The notes beneath the pieces are model-generated. The model did not search any database. It had not been told where the DNA came from and saw only the letters and a program-made list of their open reading frames with translations. This document shows positions 1-7,325 of a stretch of 35,848 bases of DNA, in pieces; the first letter of the stretch is position 1, and each line of letters starts with the position of its first letter. The translations under genes were made by a program, and so were the position numbers. Source of the stretch: a virus; the IMG/VR virus record IMGVR_UViG_3300048022_000144, positions 1 through 35,848 of that record; one strand, written 5' to 3'.

Positions 1-295
1 GAATCTTGACTTTGTTATGCGACCCGCACCGGGCGTGGAAGTGGAGGCGGGTATTGCAAAAATCAATGATGCACTAGCATGGGATGATACGGAACCAATG
101 ACAGAGAAGAATAGACCCAAACTCTTTGTATCTGACAGGTGCGATAATTTTATTACCTCGATGCTTGAGTATACGGGGAGTTCCCGCCAGGAGCATTTTA
201 AGGATTTTGTGGATACTATCAGATATTTAATGGTCAGCGGACCTGACTATATTGGTGGTGGAAGCCTGATGTGTACAGGTGGCGGGGGATATTGA
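1..295 (+). CDS. terL: Terminase large subunit, C-terminal fragment (cut by window start)
   Basis: The frame is open from the window edge to the TGA at 293-295 and encodes the last ~98 residues of the large terminase. It matches the C-terminus of the complete gene at 33713-35392 except for one Thr/Ser difference and silent changes. The end of the nuclease domain is included (motif around LFVSDRCDNF). The gene is truncated only because the window begins here. Portal follows directly, the usual terminase-portal order. Confidence 0.93.
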   Translation, partial: NLDFVMRPAPGVEVEAGIAKINDALAWDDTEPMTEKNRPKLFVSDRCDNFITSMLEYTGSSRQEHFKDFVDTIRYLMVSGPDYIGGGSLMCTGGGGY

Positions 296-751
296 CTTGC
301 CATGTCAACTACAAATGGGTACATTATGCTACGCATATGCAGTCTGCCGCCGATGACGAATTACTTTATGTCAGTAAAGAGCCTGATGTCGACTATCTTG
401 CGGAAACCTACCGCAGGACACAGTCGGAGTTGGGCGAATGGTTAGACCGTAGACAGCGCGATTACGATGTAAGAAATTGTTTATGGGCAGGAAAGTCCGA
501 TGATTTCAAGAAGCATTCCCATCTAAGCCAAACCGGAGAGGTATTCCCCTGGGATGGTGCGAGTGATCAAGAGATCCGCATGGTGGATAATCAGATAAAC
601 AAGTGCGTGGCTATGACTACAAATGCGGTAAGATCCGCACATATCGTGGCTACCCCTGTGGAATCAGGTGATGTTGAGCGTGCTAATGTAATATCCATGT
701 TCCTTCGTTGGTTAATGAACTCCAAGATGGAGGAGTTTTACGATCAATTGG
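1..751. repeat. Left copy of imperfect 751-base terminal redundancy
   Basis: These bases align without gaps to 35098-35848 at an offset of 35097. I count 29 substitutions, about 96% identity. Nearly all are silent third-position changes in the terminase and portal frames. Only three change a residue within the likely coding parts: Thr to Ser in terminase, and His to Asn and Val to Ile in portal. That pattern is natural divergence under selection rather than sequencing noise. The unit length of the phage genome is therefore about 35.1 kb. Confidence 0.95.
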
Positions 752-2415
752 AACTAGGATTGAACCACTTTTTCGAGAAGGGCCTGATGGTCCACTATGT
801 TTATTGGGACTCCAAGGAACTTAAACAGCAACAAACCATCCGCCTGGATGAGATCGCACAGGCACTTCCACAGATCGCACAAGTGATTCAGGATGGAAGT
901 ATGGATGAGGAGTTATCTGCCGCGTTAAAAGACCAATTTAAAGTATCCAAGTCCAAAGCAAAAGCTATGCTTCGCGAACTTCGCAAGGATGGCACTACCA
1001 CAGTACCCGTTACCCGCCAGGTCGTAAATCGACCCCGCATCAAAGCATTGGCACCTGACGAGGATGTTATTTGGCCTAACTACACAATTGATCCGCAGGA
1101 GGCACCATATTGCTTTCATGTATTGCATATGACACCGGAGCAGTTGGAATCCAAGGTTAGCTCCGAAGGATGGGATGCCGAGTTTGTGGAGAAGGCGAAG
1201 CATTTAGCCAAACATACACAGGCAGACAATAGTCTTTACAATGTGCGTCAGGAAGATGCGATTATTCGTGATGACGATGAGACTATTAGAATAGTGTACT
1301 GTTATCAAAGACTGCTTGATGAGGATGGAGTTCCCGGTATCTACTGCACAATCTTACATCCCGATATTCCTGAGTTGTATGCCAAGCATGAACTTATGGA
1401 TTACGCTCATGGTAAGTATCCATTCGTGGTTACGAAATATGAGAATGTAAGCAAGAGACTTTACTCATCCCGCTCAATCCCTGAAGTGGGAGAACCTCTT
1501 CAGCAGGTAGCCAAGATTGAAAGTGATGCACTAGTTGACCGTCAATCATTAGCAACTTTGCCCCCGCTTGAACACCCTCTCGGAAGGCCCCCCACGAAGT
1601 ATGGTCCGGGGGTTCGTATCCCGTATCGTACACCTGGTGAGATCCGTTGGGCAAACACACCCCCATTTGATGGCGGAAATGTGGAAGTCCGTAGATATAT
1701 ACAGGAATTATTCGACCGTTATATGGGGAATAATGCTCCAGGCGTTGACCCCGTGGAAGCGCAGAACAAACAGCAGGCCATGATCAATAAGGTATTTAAC
1801 CACCTTAAATATGTGATCGACCAAGTGTGGACGCTGTATCAGCAGTATGGACCCGATGCAGAGTTTTTCCGAGTTACCGGAATGCAGGACATACAGAAGT
1901 TTAATAAGGGCAAAGCAGGCGAAAGATTCGACTTTTACTTGCAGTTTGATGTGGCAACCCAAGATCCCGCACAAATGCTTGAGCGCGTAAAAGCGGTTGC
2001 CGAGCTTGCCCCTGCACTCGATAGATCAGGCACTCTTGATACCGAGAAGATGCTTCAGATTGCAGTTGGGCAGATCATGCCTGGTGCGTCTGAGAAGATC
2101 ATGATCCCCAAGGAGACAGCATCGCAGAAAGCGGTGGATGAGGAGAGGCAGACAATTGCAGAGTTAGTGGCAGGAGTACCGCCCAATGTTCGTCCGCAGG
2201 ATGCACATGAGATGAAGATGCAAGTATTTCAACAATGGTTATCACAGCCTGATATTCAACAGAAGGCACAACAAGATCCGGCCTTGCAGGAGCGTATTCA
2301 GAATTATATGCAACAGCGTCAGATGCAGATTCAGCAAAAACAAAACGCTCAGATCGGCAGACTCGGTGCGGCTCCCACGCAATTCGGACAAACCGCTCAA
2401 ACAGAAGCGGCATAG
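337..2415 (+). CDS. Portal protein (head-tail connector ring)
   Basis: The product is about 692 residues. It would form the dodecameric ring at the capsid vertex through which DNA is packaged and ejected. Support comes from its position between the large terminase and scaffold/capsid genes, its size, and its texture: an N-terminal helical part, a FPWDGASDQEIR-type segment near residues 70-80, a long middle domain, and a Gln-rich C-terminus (about the last 60 residues, repeated QQ) typical of podovirus portals. The reading frame opens further upstream, but I choose ATG 337. The copy at the other end of the window changes codon 316 from Trp to Arg, and the earlier codons overlap the terminase end. 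No strong Shine-Dalgarno is visible before 337, so the start is uncertain. ATG 302 is in another frame and stops early. Confidence 0.88.
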   Translation: MQSAADDELLYVSKEPDVDYLAETYRRTQSELGEWLDRRQRDYDVRNCLWAGKSDDFKKHSHLSQTGEVFPWDGASDQEIRMVDNQINKCVAMTTNAVRSAHIVATPVESGDVERANVISMFLRWLMNSKMEEFYDQLELGLNHFFEKGLMVHYVYWDSKELKQQQTIRLDEIAQALPQIAQVIQDGSMDEELSAALKDQFKVSKSKAKAMLRELRKDGTTTVPVTRQVVNRPRIKALAPDEDVIWPNYTIDPQEAPYCFHVLHMTPEQLESKVSSEGWDAEFVEKAKHLAKHTQADNSLYNVRQEDAIIRDDDETIRIVYCYQRLLDEDGVPGIYCTILHPDIPELYAKHELMDYAHGKYPFVVTKYENVSKRLYSSRSIPEVGEPLQQVAKIESDALVDRQSLATLPPLEHPLGRPPTKYGPGVRIPYRTPGEIRWANTPPFDGGNVEVRRYIQELFDRYMGNNAPGVDPVEAQNKQQAMINKVFNHLKYVIDQVWTLYQQYGPDAEFFRVTGMQDIQKFNKGKAGERFDFYLQFDVATQDPAQMLERVKAVAELAPALDRSGTLDTEKMLQIAVGQIMPGASEKIMIPKETASQKAVDEERQTIAELVAGVPPNVRPQDAHEMKMQVFQQWLSQPDIQQKAQQDPALQERIQNYMQQRQMQIQQKQNAQIGRLGAAPTQFGQTAQTEAA

Positions 2416-2430
2416 AAAGGGACATATATT

Positions 2431-2541
2431 ATGCCAATGGTAGGTAAGAAAAAATTCGGTTACGGCACAAAGGGTAAAGCGGCGGCTCAGGCTTATGCGA
2501 AGAAGACCGGGAAGAAGATGGTCAAACGCAAGAAGAAATGA
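2431..2541 (+). CDS. Tiny Lys-rich protein, 36 aa
   Basis: This short gene starts 15 bases after the portal stop with AAAGGGA upstream as a ribosome-binding site. It ends in TGA overlapping the next ATG (ATGA, 2538-2541), which argues for real coupled translation. About 40% of residues are Lys or Arg, ending in KRKKK. Very basic small proteins beside portal genes are often virion-internal or nucleic-acid-binding, but no family is recognised. Confidence 0.65.
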   Translation: MPMVGKKKFGYGTKGKAAAQAYAKKTGKKMVKRKKK

Positions 2542-2783
2542 TCACCTATCGTGGCGAGAAATTTTCTTCATATAATTCTCCGAAGCGAACCCCAGGTAAG
2601 TCCAAGAAGTTTGCTGTTCTTGCTAAAGAGGGCGATAAGGTTCGTCTTGTCCGATTCGGTGACCCTAACATGTCTATCAAAAAGAATATACCCGCACGGC
2701 GTAAATCCTTCCGAGCAAGACATAAGTGCGATGAAAAGAAGTCTAAATTAACCGCAGGGTATTGGTCTTGCAAGAAATGGTAA
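2538..2783 (+). CDS. Small basic protein of unknown function, 81 aa
   Basis: It overlaps the previous gene by the four bases ATGA. The protein is rich in Lys, Arg and aromatic residues. A central segment (about residues 45-70) reads as IKKNIPARRKSFRARHKCD and is followed by TAGYWSCKKW at the C-terminus, leaving two cysteines in a basic context. I have seen similar short basic proteins in structural modules of aquatic phages, from memory only. A virion or DNA-condensing role is an inference from charge and position. Confidence 0.72.
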   Translation: MITYRGEKFSSYNSPKRTPGKSKKFAVLAKEGDKVRLVRFGDPNMSIKKNIPARRKSFRARHKCDEKKSKLTAGYWSCKKW

Positions 2784-2784
2784 G

Positions 2785-3135
2785 ATGCCAAAGGACGCAT
2801 GTTATAAGAAAGTAAAAGCACGGGTAAAAGTATTTCCATCTGCCCGTGCGTCCCAACAGATTGCGAAGTGTCGCAAATCAAAAGGACAGGTAAAGAAGTC
2901 CGCCAAAGGCGCATCCTTAAAAAGATGGAAGGACGAAAAGTGGAAAGATACCCGCACAGGCAAACCATGCGGACAGGGCGGTAAGAACGAATATTGCCGA
3001 CCCACCAAAAGAGTTTCTAAGAAAACCCCAAAAACAAAAAGCGAAATGTCCAAGAGTCAGCTTGCCCGCAAGAAAGCGGAAAAGCGAAAAGTAGGAATGG
3101 GCAGGCGCGTAAAACCCGTGAGAAGAAGAGCATGA
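2785..3135 (+). CDS. DUF5872-like basic protein, 116 aa
   Basis: The N-terminus (MPKDACYKKVKARVKVFPSA, then a short cysteine-containing stretch) and the middle (SLKRWKDEKWKDTRTGKPCG, then EYCRPTKRVSKKTPKT) match, as I recall it, the DUF5872 family of phages and large DNA viruses. Four or more conserved-looking Cys and many Lys/Arg suggest a metal-stabilised, nucleic-acid-associated virion protein. The family's function is not established. It starts one base after the previous stop, within the portal-to-scaffold run of small basic genes. Confidence 0.75.
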   Translation: MPKDACYKKVKARVKVFPSARASQQIAKCRKSKGQVKKSAKGASLKRWKDEKWKDTRTGKPCGQGGKNEYCRPTKRVSKKTPKTKSEMSKSQLARKKAEKRKVGMGRRVKPVRRRA

Positions 3136-3209
3136 GAAGATGTCTCATTTGCAGAAGGAGATCTATTGGATTGTACTGCTCGCGATGTTCTTCATCGAAC
3201 GAGATGTGA
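3132..3209 (+). CDS. Possible 25-residue CxxC-x8-CxxC peptide
   Basis: An ATG overlaps the upstream stop (ATGA) and follows an AGAAGA purine stretch. The short frame carries Cys at positions 4, 7, 16 and 19, the spacing of a minimal zinc knuckle. It overlaps the 40-residue frame at 3140-3262 in another phase, so at most one may be used. It is too short to judge by composition. Confidence 0.25.
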   Translation: MRRCLICRRRSIGLYCSRCSSSNEM

Positions 3210-3262
3210 TCCTGGACACCATGTTTGCGATCCTAAATATTATTTACGACAATTTTAAATGA
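3140..3262 (+). CDS. Small hydrophobic protein, 40 aa
   Basis: The ATG sits five bases after the upstream stop, and the TGA overlaps the next ATG (ATGA at 3259-3262), which fits coupled translation. The peptide has two hydrophobic stretches (YWIVLLAMFFI, then VILDTMFAILNIIY) separated by Glu-Arg-Asp, so it may be membrane-associated or an amphipathic helical hairpin. No family is recognised. The competing frame at 3132 is listed separately. Confidence 0.5.
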   Translation: MSHLQKEIYWIVLLAMFFIERDVILDTMFAILNIIYDNFK

Positions 3263-3489
3263 GCAAAACGAATCACGAAATTAATCATGAAGATGCAATT
3301 AGAGCGCTGTCCGCTCTCAAAAACGACCCCCACTTCAAGCGATATATTGAAATGCGTGAAAGTATGCGTGAAGAAACTATCCGGGCGTTGCAGGCTCCTG
3401 AGAGCATTGCGGACACAAACAGACACTTTTACATCACAGGAAAGCTCGAAGCGATAGACGAGGAATTGGACATTTTCTACAAGCTTTAG
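3259..3489 (+). CDS. Small helical protein upstream of scaffold, 76 aa
   Basis: The sequence is Glu/Arg-rich and predicted helical, with an RHFYITGKLEAIDEELDIF-type C-terminus. I recall similar short proteins between portal and scaffold genes of other podovirus-like phages, but no function is known. It is coupled to the 40-residue gene upstream by ATGA and is the last gene before a strong terminator, so it closes the terminase/portal transcription unit. Confidence 0.75.
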   Translation: MSKTNHEINHEDAIRALSALKNDPHFKRYIEMRESMREETIRALQAPESIADTNRHFYITGKLEAIDEELDIFYKL

Positions 3490-3508
3490 CTCGTTCCACA
3501 GAGATAAT

Positions 3509-3543
3509 ACCCTCTGCGCTAGGGGTGGCGCAGGGGGTTTTTT
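3509..3543 (+). terminator. Rho-independent terminator after portal unit
   Basis: The 11-base arm ACCCTCTGCGC (3509-3519) pairs with GCGCAGGGGGT (3528-3538) with one G-U pair across an 8-base loop, and a TTTTTT tract follows directly. This separates the terminase-portal transcript from the scaffold-capsid transcript. Confidence 0.9.
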
Positions 3544-3544
3544 A

Positions 3545-3573
3545 TTGCCATTGTCAAGACAATATACTACATT
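3545..3573 (+). promoter_or_regulatory. Candidate promoter for scaffold/capsid operon
   Basis: TTGCCA (3545-3550), a 17-base spacer and TACATT (3568-3573) form a plausible sigma70-type promoter between the terminator and the scaffold gene. The spacer holds the 5+2+5 palindrome TTGTCAAGACAA (3551-3562), a possible operator, followed by AATATACTACA (from 3561). The same 11-mer occurs upstream of the minus-strand gene at 27805-27906. Confidence 0.5.
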
Positions 3574-3603
3574 TTGCTACACTAGGCTACTGCCTTGATT
3601 ATT

Positions 3604-4701
3604 ATGGAAACATTAACCGAAGAGGTTGTCTCGGAGTCCTCTGAAAATTCCGTGGAAACAGAAACGAAAGCAGACGGGAATGTCTCGATGGCAGAATTTG
3701 CGGATCAGTTATTGAAACGCAAGCAAGTTACCGAAACGGAACCGGAAGCTACCACCGAGGAGATGGACGAACCCGCTGAAGAATCTGCGGAGCCTACGGA
3801 AGTCGCCGAGGAAACTACCGCCGAAGAAACGGATGAAACAGAAAATGTGCCGTCCCCACAATCTTCGGAAAATGTTCTTTTACAAAAATATGGTATCGAC
3901 CTGGACAACTTGTCCGAAGAGGAAAGTCGCGAACTCGCAAAATCGCTGAACGCATCTGCGGTTAAACGGTTTGGCAGACTTACCGCTCAGAAGAAAGCAC
4001 TCCTTGCTGAAAACGCTGAACTGCAAGCGCAAGCCGAGCAGGCACAGCAAACGCAAGAGACTGACACTCCTGGGTTCCTCAAGGATAACGCTCTTCACAA
4101 TGTGGCTAATGAGCAGGCACTCATGAAAGAAGTCGAGAATCTAAACACTCTAATCGAGTGGGCAGAGGATGGGATGGAAAACGAAACCCAATATGACGAT
4201 GACGGCAATGAGTATGTGCTAAAGGATGGTGACAAAACTTACACCAAGTCCGAACTGCGGAGAATACGATCCAATGCGAAGAAGATAATTCGCAAGGATG
4301 CTCCCGCAAGACAGTCATGGATTAAGGAGCGTCAAGCATCTGATCAGCAAGCCCTACAAACCTTCGAGTTTTTAGGAGACGCGGAGAGTGATGACTACAA
4401 GCTCTTCATGCAAGTGAAGAACAACAAGTTGTACAAACCATTGGTGGATCATTTACCAAATTCAAACTTTGCCCTGGCACTCATGGTGGAGGGATTGAAT
4501 GCGGTAAAGGCACGCCAAGGTGAACAGGCGAAACCCGCCCCCAAGCCAAAAGCACCCGTGGCATCCACGGAGGCAGGAGCGGCAAGGGCAAAGACTCCAC
4601 AAGCGCAGAAGACGAAGGCTGTGGAGGCGGCATACAAAAAGTACGAACAAACCGGATCTATGGCGGACTATCAATCTTATCTAAAACTTAAAAGGAATTA
4701 A
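3604..4701 (+). CDS. Capsid scaffolding / assembly protein
   Basis: About 365 residues, directly upstream of the major capsid gene. The N-terminal third is strongly acidic (long Glu/Thr-rich stretch, about residues 5-95). The middle is helical and coiled-coil-like with many Gln and Glu. The C-terminal ~60 residues are Lys/Ala-rich with PKPKAPVA and a KYEQTGSMADYQSYLKLKRN tail. This acidic, helical, basic-tailed layout is usual for podovirus scaffolding proteins, whose basic tail contacts the coat protein. A TTG nine bases earlier is also in frame; I prefer ATG 3604. No clear Shine-Dalgarno is seen. Confidence 0.85.
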   Translation: METLTEEVVSESSENSVETETKADGNVSMAEFADQLLKRKQVTETEPEATTEEMDEPAEESAEPTEVAEETTAEETDETENVPSPQSSENVLLQKYGIDLDNLSEEESRELAKSLNASAVKRFGRLTAQKKALLAENAELQAQAEQAQQTQETDTPGFLKDNALHNVANEQALMKEVENLNTLIEWAEDGMENETQYDDDGNEYVLKDGDKTYTKSELRRIRSNAKKIIRKDAPARQSWIKERQASDQQALQTFEFLGDAESDDYKLFMQVKNNKLYKPLVDHLPNSNFALALMVEGLNAVKARQGEQAKPAPKPKAPVASTEAGAARAKTPQAQKTKAVEAAYKKYEQTGSMADYQSYLKLKRN

Positions 4702-4707
4702 TAAAAA

Positions 4708-5673
4708 ATGGCATCTACAAAAACTTATTCAGTAGCCGGAAACAGGGAAGACCTCAGCGATATCGTCACCTTGTTAGAACCCGAATCCACTCCATTGGTA
4801 TCAATGGCTAAGAAAGCAAACGCAACAGGTACATTCTTTGAATGGCAGACCGATGACTTATCAGAGGTTTCATTTTCCGGAGTACTCGAGGGCGAGGACG
4901 CATCATCTTTTGATGACAAAGCCGCTAACCGCGCTAAGCTTGGAAACTTTGTACAAAAGCTTCGCAGAACTTACGCAGTTTCCGACCTTCAGGAAATCGT
5001 TGATACAGCCGGAGTTGCAAGCGAGTACGCAAATGCCGAAAGCAAAGCTGTTCGCGAACTTAAAAGAGATCTTGAATCTGCTGTTTGTTCCGCACAAGAC
5101 CGTGATGCTGACGATGGAACCAATCCATACAAAACTCGCGGTATGCTCAAATGGTTAGGAGTCGGTGGTCAGCCTGCTGATGTCCCTGCTGCATTCCAAA
5201 ATGTCGCTAATGACACAACCGGAACTCAGACTGAGACTACTTTCAATAATGTACTCCAAGAGCTTTACGAAGCCAATGGAATGCCTGGTGGACAACTCAC
5301 CTTGATTGCGGGTCCTGGACTGAAACGCGAAATCTCAAACTTCGCTCGTCAGGAAGGTACTACAACATCCTTAGCATTCTCTGTAACTCAGCCTGCTGAA
5401 AGTAAGAAGATCAGTCTTACAGTTTCAGTATACGAGGGAGATTACGGGGTTGTGAATATTCTGCCATCCGTGTTCGTTAACCGGACATCCGGAAGTGCTA
5501 CTATCGATGCAGACGCAGGACTTCTTATCGATCCTGAGTATGTAGGTATCCACATGCTTAAAGCTGAGTCTACATCTGAGCTTGAGAATCGTGGCGGAGG
5601 TCGCAGAGGTTTTGCGGATCTCGTAGCTGGCCTTGCCTGCTATAGCCCAAAAGCACACGGTTACTTCAACTAA
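4708..5673 (+). CDS. Major capsid protein (SU10/DUF5309-like)
   Basis: 321 residues, the expected size of an HK97-fold coat protein, immediately after the scaffold gene with AAAAGGA upstream. The N-terminus (residues ~12-50) has the phage pattern of a helix, then TLLEPESTPLVSMAKK and FFEWQTDDL. The second half contains VYEGDYGVVNILPS and a Gly-rich loop near ENRGGGRRGF. From memory this resembles the DUF5309/SU10 capsid family. It should be the most abundant virion protein. Confidence 0.9.
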   Translation: MASTKTYSVAGNREDLSDIVTLLEPESTPLVSMAKKANATGTFFEWQTDDLSEVSFSGVLEGEDASSFDDKAANRAKLGNFVQKLRRTYAVSDLQEIVDTAGVASEYANAESKAVRELKRDLESAVCSAQDRDADDGTNPYKTRGMLKWLGVGGQPADVPAAFQNVANDTTGTQTETTFNNVLQELYEANGMPGGQLTLIAGPGLKREISNFARQEGTTTSLAFSVTQPAESKKISLTVSVYEGDYGVVNILPSVFVNRTSGSATIDADAGLLIDPEYVGIHMLKAESTSELENRGGGRRGFADLVAGLACYSPKAHGYFN

Positions 5674-5687
5674 TCGGGTTTTTAACG

Positions 5688-5716
5688 GAGGGGGGTTCGC
5701 GATGCGGACCTCCCTC
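5688..5716 (+). promoter_or_regulatory. Strong RNA hairpin after capsid gene (no U tract)
   Basis: GAGGGGGGTTCGC (5688-5700) pairs with GCGGACCTCCCTC (5704-5716) over 13 positions with two G-U wobbles and a 3-base loop. No run of T follows, so it is not a standard terminator. It more likely protects the 3' end of capsid mRNA, acts as a partial terminator, or serves as a processing site. Confidence 0.6.
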
Positions 5717-5731
5717 TAACCTTTACTAAAA

Positions 5732-6079
5732 ATGGCGGAAATATTCTTACCAAGTTGGAAAAGCGGAAACGGATCGCAGTTTATGAAGAACCTCGACCGT
5801 TATTTGCGTTACGAAGTGGACATGGAAAAATCACAACTCGCAATGCGTGAAGCACAATGTCGCAAAGAGAACCGCGAGATGGGTTCCGCCAAGATGGAAG
5901 GGCTTGGACAACTAAAAGCATCCATCCCTGCCCGCGATTATTTTCGTTGGCATCAATTTAAGCCAGGATGTTGGGGCGATAAGAGCTTTATCAAAGAGTA
6001 CCTTCGCGACAACCCATCCTTCAAGGCTGAGTCCTTAACCAAGAAATCCTTTAGCGGACCAAGTTTTAAAGCGGCATGA
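5732..6079 (+). CDS. Conserved-looking virion-module protein, 115 aa
   Basis: The family is not recognised. The protein is helical in its first half (Met/Glu/Arg-rich, residues 15-60). It then has a compact aromatic segment, [20 protein letters not shown] (about residues 65-84), and a Ser/Lys-rich tail. It lies between the major capsid and the tail adaptor genes and overlaps the adaptor start by ATGA, so head-completion or internal virion protein are the natural guesses. Confidence 0.7.
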   Translation: MAEIFLPSWKSGNGSQFMKNLDRYLRYEVDMEKSQLAMREAQCRKENREMGSAKMEGLGQLKASIPARDYFRWHQFKPGCWGDKSFIKEYLRDNPSFKAESLTKKSFSGPSFKAA

Positions 6080-6906
6080 GAGAAGTAGCGGTCAGTACAA
6101 TGCTCACCAACCTGAAGCACCTGGTGGGCGTGGACTCGTTACTTACAACAGAACAGAATGCGGCAATCCGTAGCTTCAACCGCTTTGGACGGTTGGCATG
6201 GGAACGCACAAGATGGCCCGATACTGTACGCTTGGAACAAAAGACACCTGATAATCAGGTACGCAATGTATCCGTAGGCACAGGAGGCACAGGATATACA
6301 TCCGCCCCAACCGTTAGCTTTAGCGGGGGAGGGGGAAGCGGAGCCACCGCCACAGCGACAATAGACTCCAATGGATCAGTAAACGGAGTGGCAGTCACCG
6401 CAGGAGGAACAGGTTACACATCTGCCCCCACGGTATCCTTTTCAGGAGGAGGCGGGAGCGGAGCAGAAGCAGTATCCACAATCATGAATGTGATTGATTT
6501 TAATACGGATATTGGCGAAGTCCTCCGCATCTCAAACAATGATCCATACGATACAGGATTTACGGATGAGGTAGCATTTCGCGTGGAGTATGCGAATAGT
6601 GGGTATGGTAAGGTTGTACTTACAAATCGCAGTAGCACGAAGCCCATCTTCTTACTATTCCGCGCTCCCTATATTGACTACACATCTAGCAGTACGGACT
6701 TCCCTTATGTGTTTTCCGAGTATGCCACATACGGAGCATACGGAGACTTCTTAAATTCAGACGGGCAAACAGACAAAGCCCAGGTCGCTTTTCAGCAGGC
6801 CGAATCACTTCTTTCTATGGAGCATGACAAGTTGGAGCGCCAACAGGGTCAGCAGAACTTTATACAATTCGTAACTTACGGAACAACATACCAAACCAAT
6901 ATTTAA
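6076..6906 (+). CDS. Head-tail adaptor / tail tubular-type protein with Gly-rich repeats
   Basis: 276 residues. The N-terminal ~60 residues are helical and end in [13 protein letters not shown], the kind of segment seen in portal-adjacent adaptors (P22 gp4/T7 gp11-like in role). Two 21-residue copies of a Gly/Ser-rich repeat (motif [17 protein letters not shown]) follow, with a 40-residue period. The C-terminal part continues the adaptor-like fold and ends Gln-rich. Assignment rests on gene order and N-terminal texture; the repeat looks like an inserted surface domain. It is coupled to the upstream gene by ATGA. Confidence 0.65.
   Translation: MREVAVSTMLTNLKHLVGVDSLLTTEQNAAIRSFNRFGRLAWERTRWPDTVRLEQKTPDNQVRNVSVGTGGTGYTSAPTVSFSGGGGSGATATATIDSNGSVNGVAVTAGGTGYTSAPTVSFSGGGGSGAEAVSTIMNVIDFNTDIGEVLRISNNDPYDTGFTDEVAFRVEYANSGYGKVVLTNRSSTKPIFLLFRAPYIDYTSSSTDFPYVFSEYATYGAYGDFLNSDGQTDKAQVAFQQAESLLSMEHDKLERQQGQQNFIQFVTYGTTYQTNI
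6283..6465 (+). repeat. Tandem coding repeat (2 copies, 120-base period)
   Basis: Copy 1 (6283-6345) and copy 2 (6403-6465) each encode 21 residues that are identical or nearly so ([12 protein letters not shown], then Gly-rich). The DNA copies differ at many third positions, so the protein repeat is selected and is not a recent duplication. Confidence 0.9.
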
Positions 6907-6908
6907 TC

Positions 6909-7163
6909 ATGGCTAACGAATACAGAGGATTAGGACTAAACGGAGGAAAGTATATCTCAGACACTTCCGCGCATACAGGAAACTTTTTTTGCATTGTGGC
7001 GACTGAGGATACAGTTATCGACAGCATTACGAGTAATGTGGAGAACCTAAGTGATATTACCGCGTCCCAGGACAATACCACACTATCCGCAAACACCGCG
7101 ATCTACGGAGGCATAACCGGAATCACTCTGAGTAGCGGTGCGGTAATCGCCTATAATGTATAA
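6909..7163 (+). CDS. Small beta-rich virion-associated protein, 84 aa
   Basis: Unrecognised. The sequence is Gly/Ser/Thr-rich with alternating hydrophobic residues, typical of small beta-structured tail or decoration proteins (TDTVIDSIT- and GGITGITLSSGAVIAYNV-like segments). It lies two bases after the adaptor gene, and its TAA shares one base with the next ATG. Confidence 0.7.
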   Translation: MANEYRGLGLNGGKYISDTSAHTGNFFCIVATEDTVIDSITSNVENLSDITASQDNTTLSANTAIYGGITGITLSSGAVIAYNV

Positions 7164-7312
7164 TGTTTGCGATTGATCTATCATTAAGCGCGGGGAGACC
7201 CTCTACTGCAAGCGGAGTGCCTCCCTCTTTCGGCGGCCCCGATGGCGTTATTCAGACAGAGGCGCAAGATTTCTTACAGGTAGAGGCCGGGCAATTTTTA
7301 GCATTCGACTAG
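7163..7312 (+). CDS. Small hypothetical protein, 49 aa
   Basis: The ATG shares its A with the upstream TAA (7161-7163), and the stop TAG lies in an AGGAGA that serves as the ribosome-binding site of the fibre gene. This tight packing supports it. The peptide ends VIQTEAQDFLQVEAGQFLAFD, with two similar Gln/Glu-aromatic segments. No family is recognised; it is probably a small virion-module protein. Confidence 0.55.
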   Translation: MFAIDLSLSAGRPSTASGVPPSFGGPDGVIQTEAQDFLQVEAGQFLAFD

Positions 7313-7325
7313 GAGATAAAACAAA

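Noticed and set aside
2546-2968. 140-residue minus-strand frame opposite the basic small genes
   Set aside because: Antisense to three coupled plus-strand genes with ATGA junctions; no start signals and no recognisable sequence.
5692-5725. Hairpin after the capsid gene as a standard terminator
   Set aside because: The stem is strong but the following bases (TAACCTTTAC) are not a T tract, so I list it only as a regulatory hairpin.
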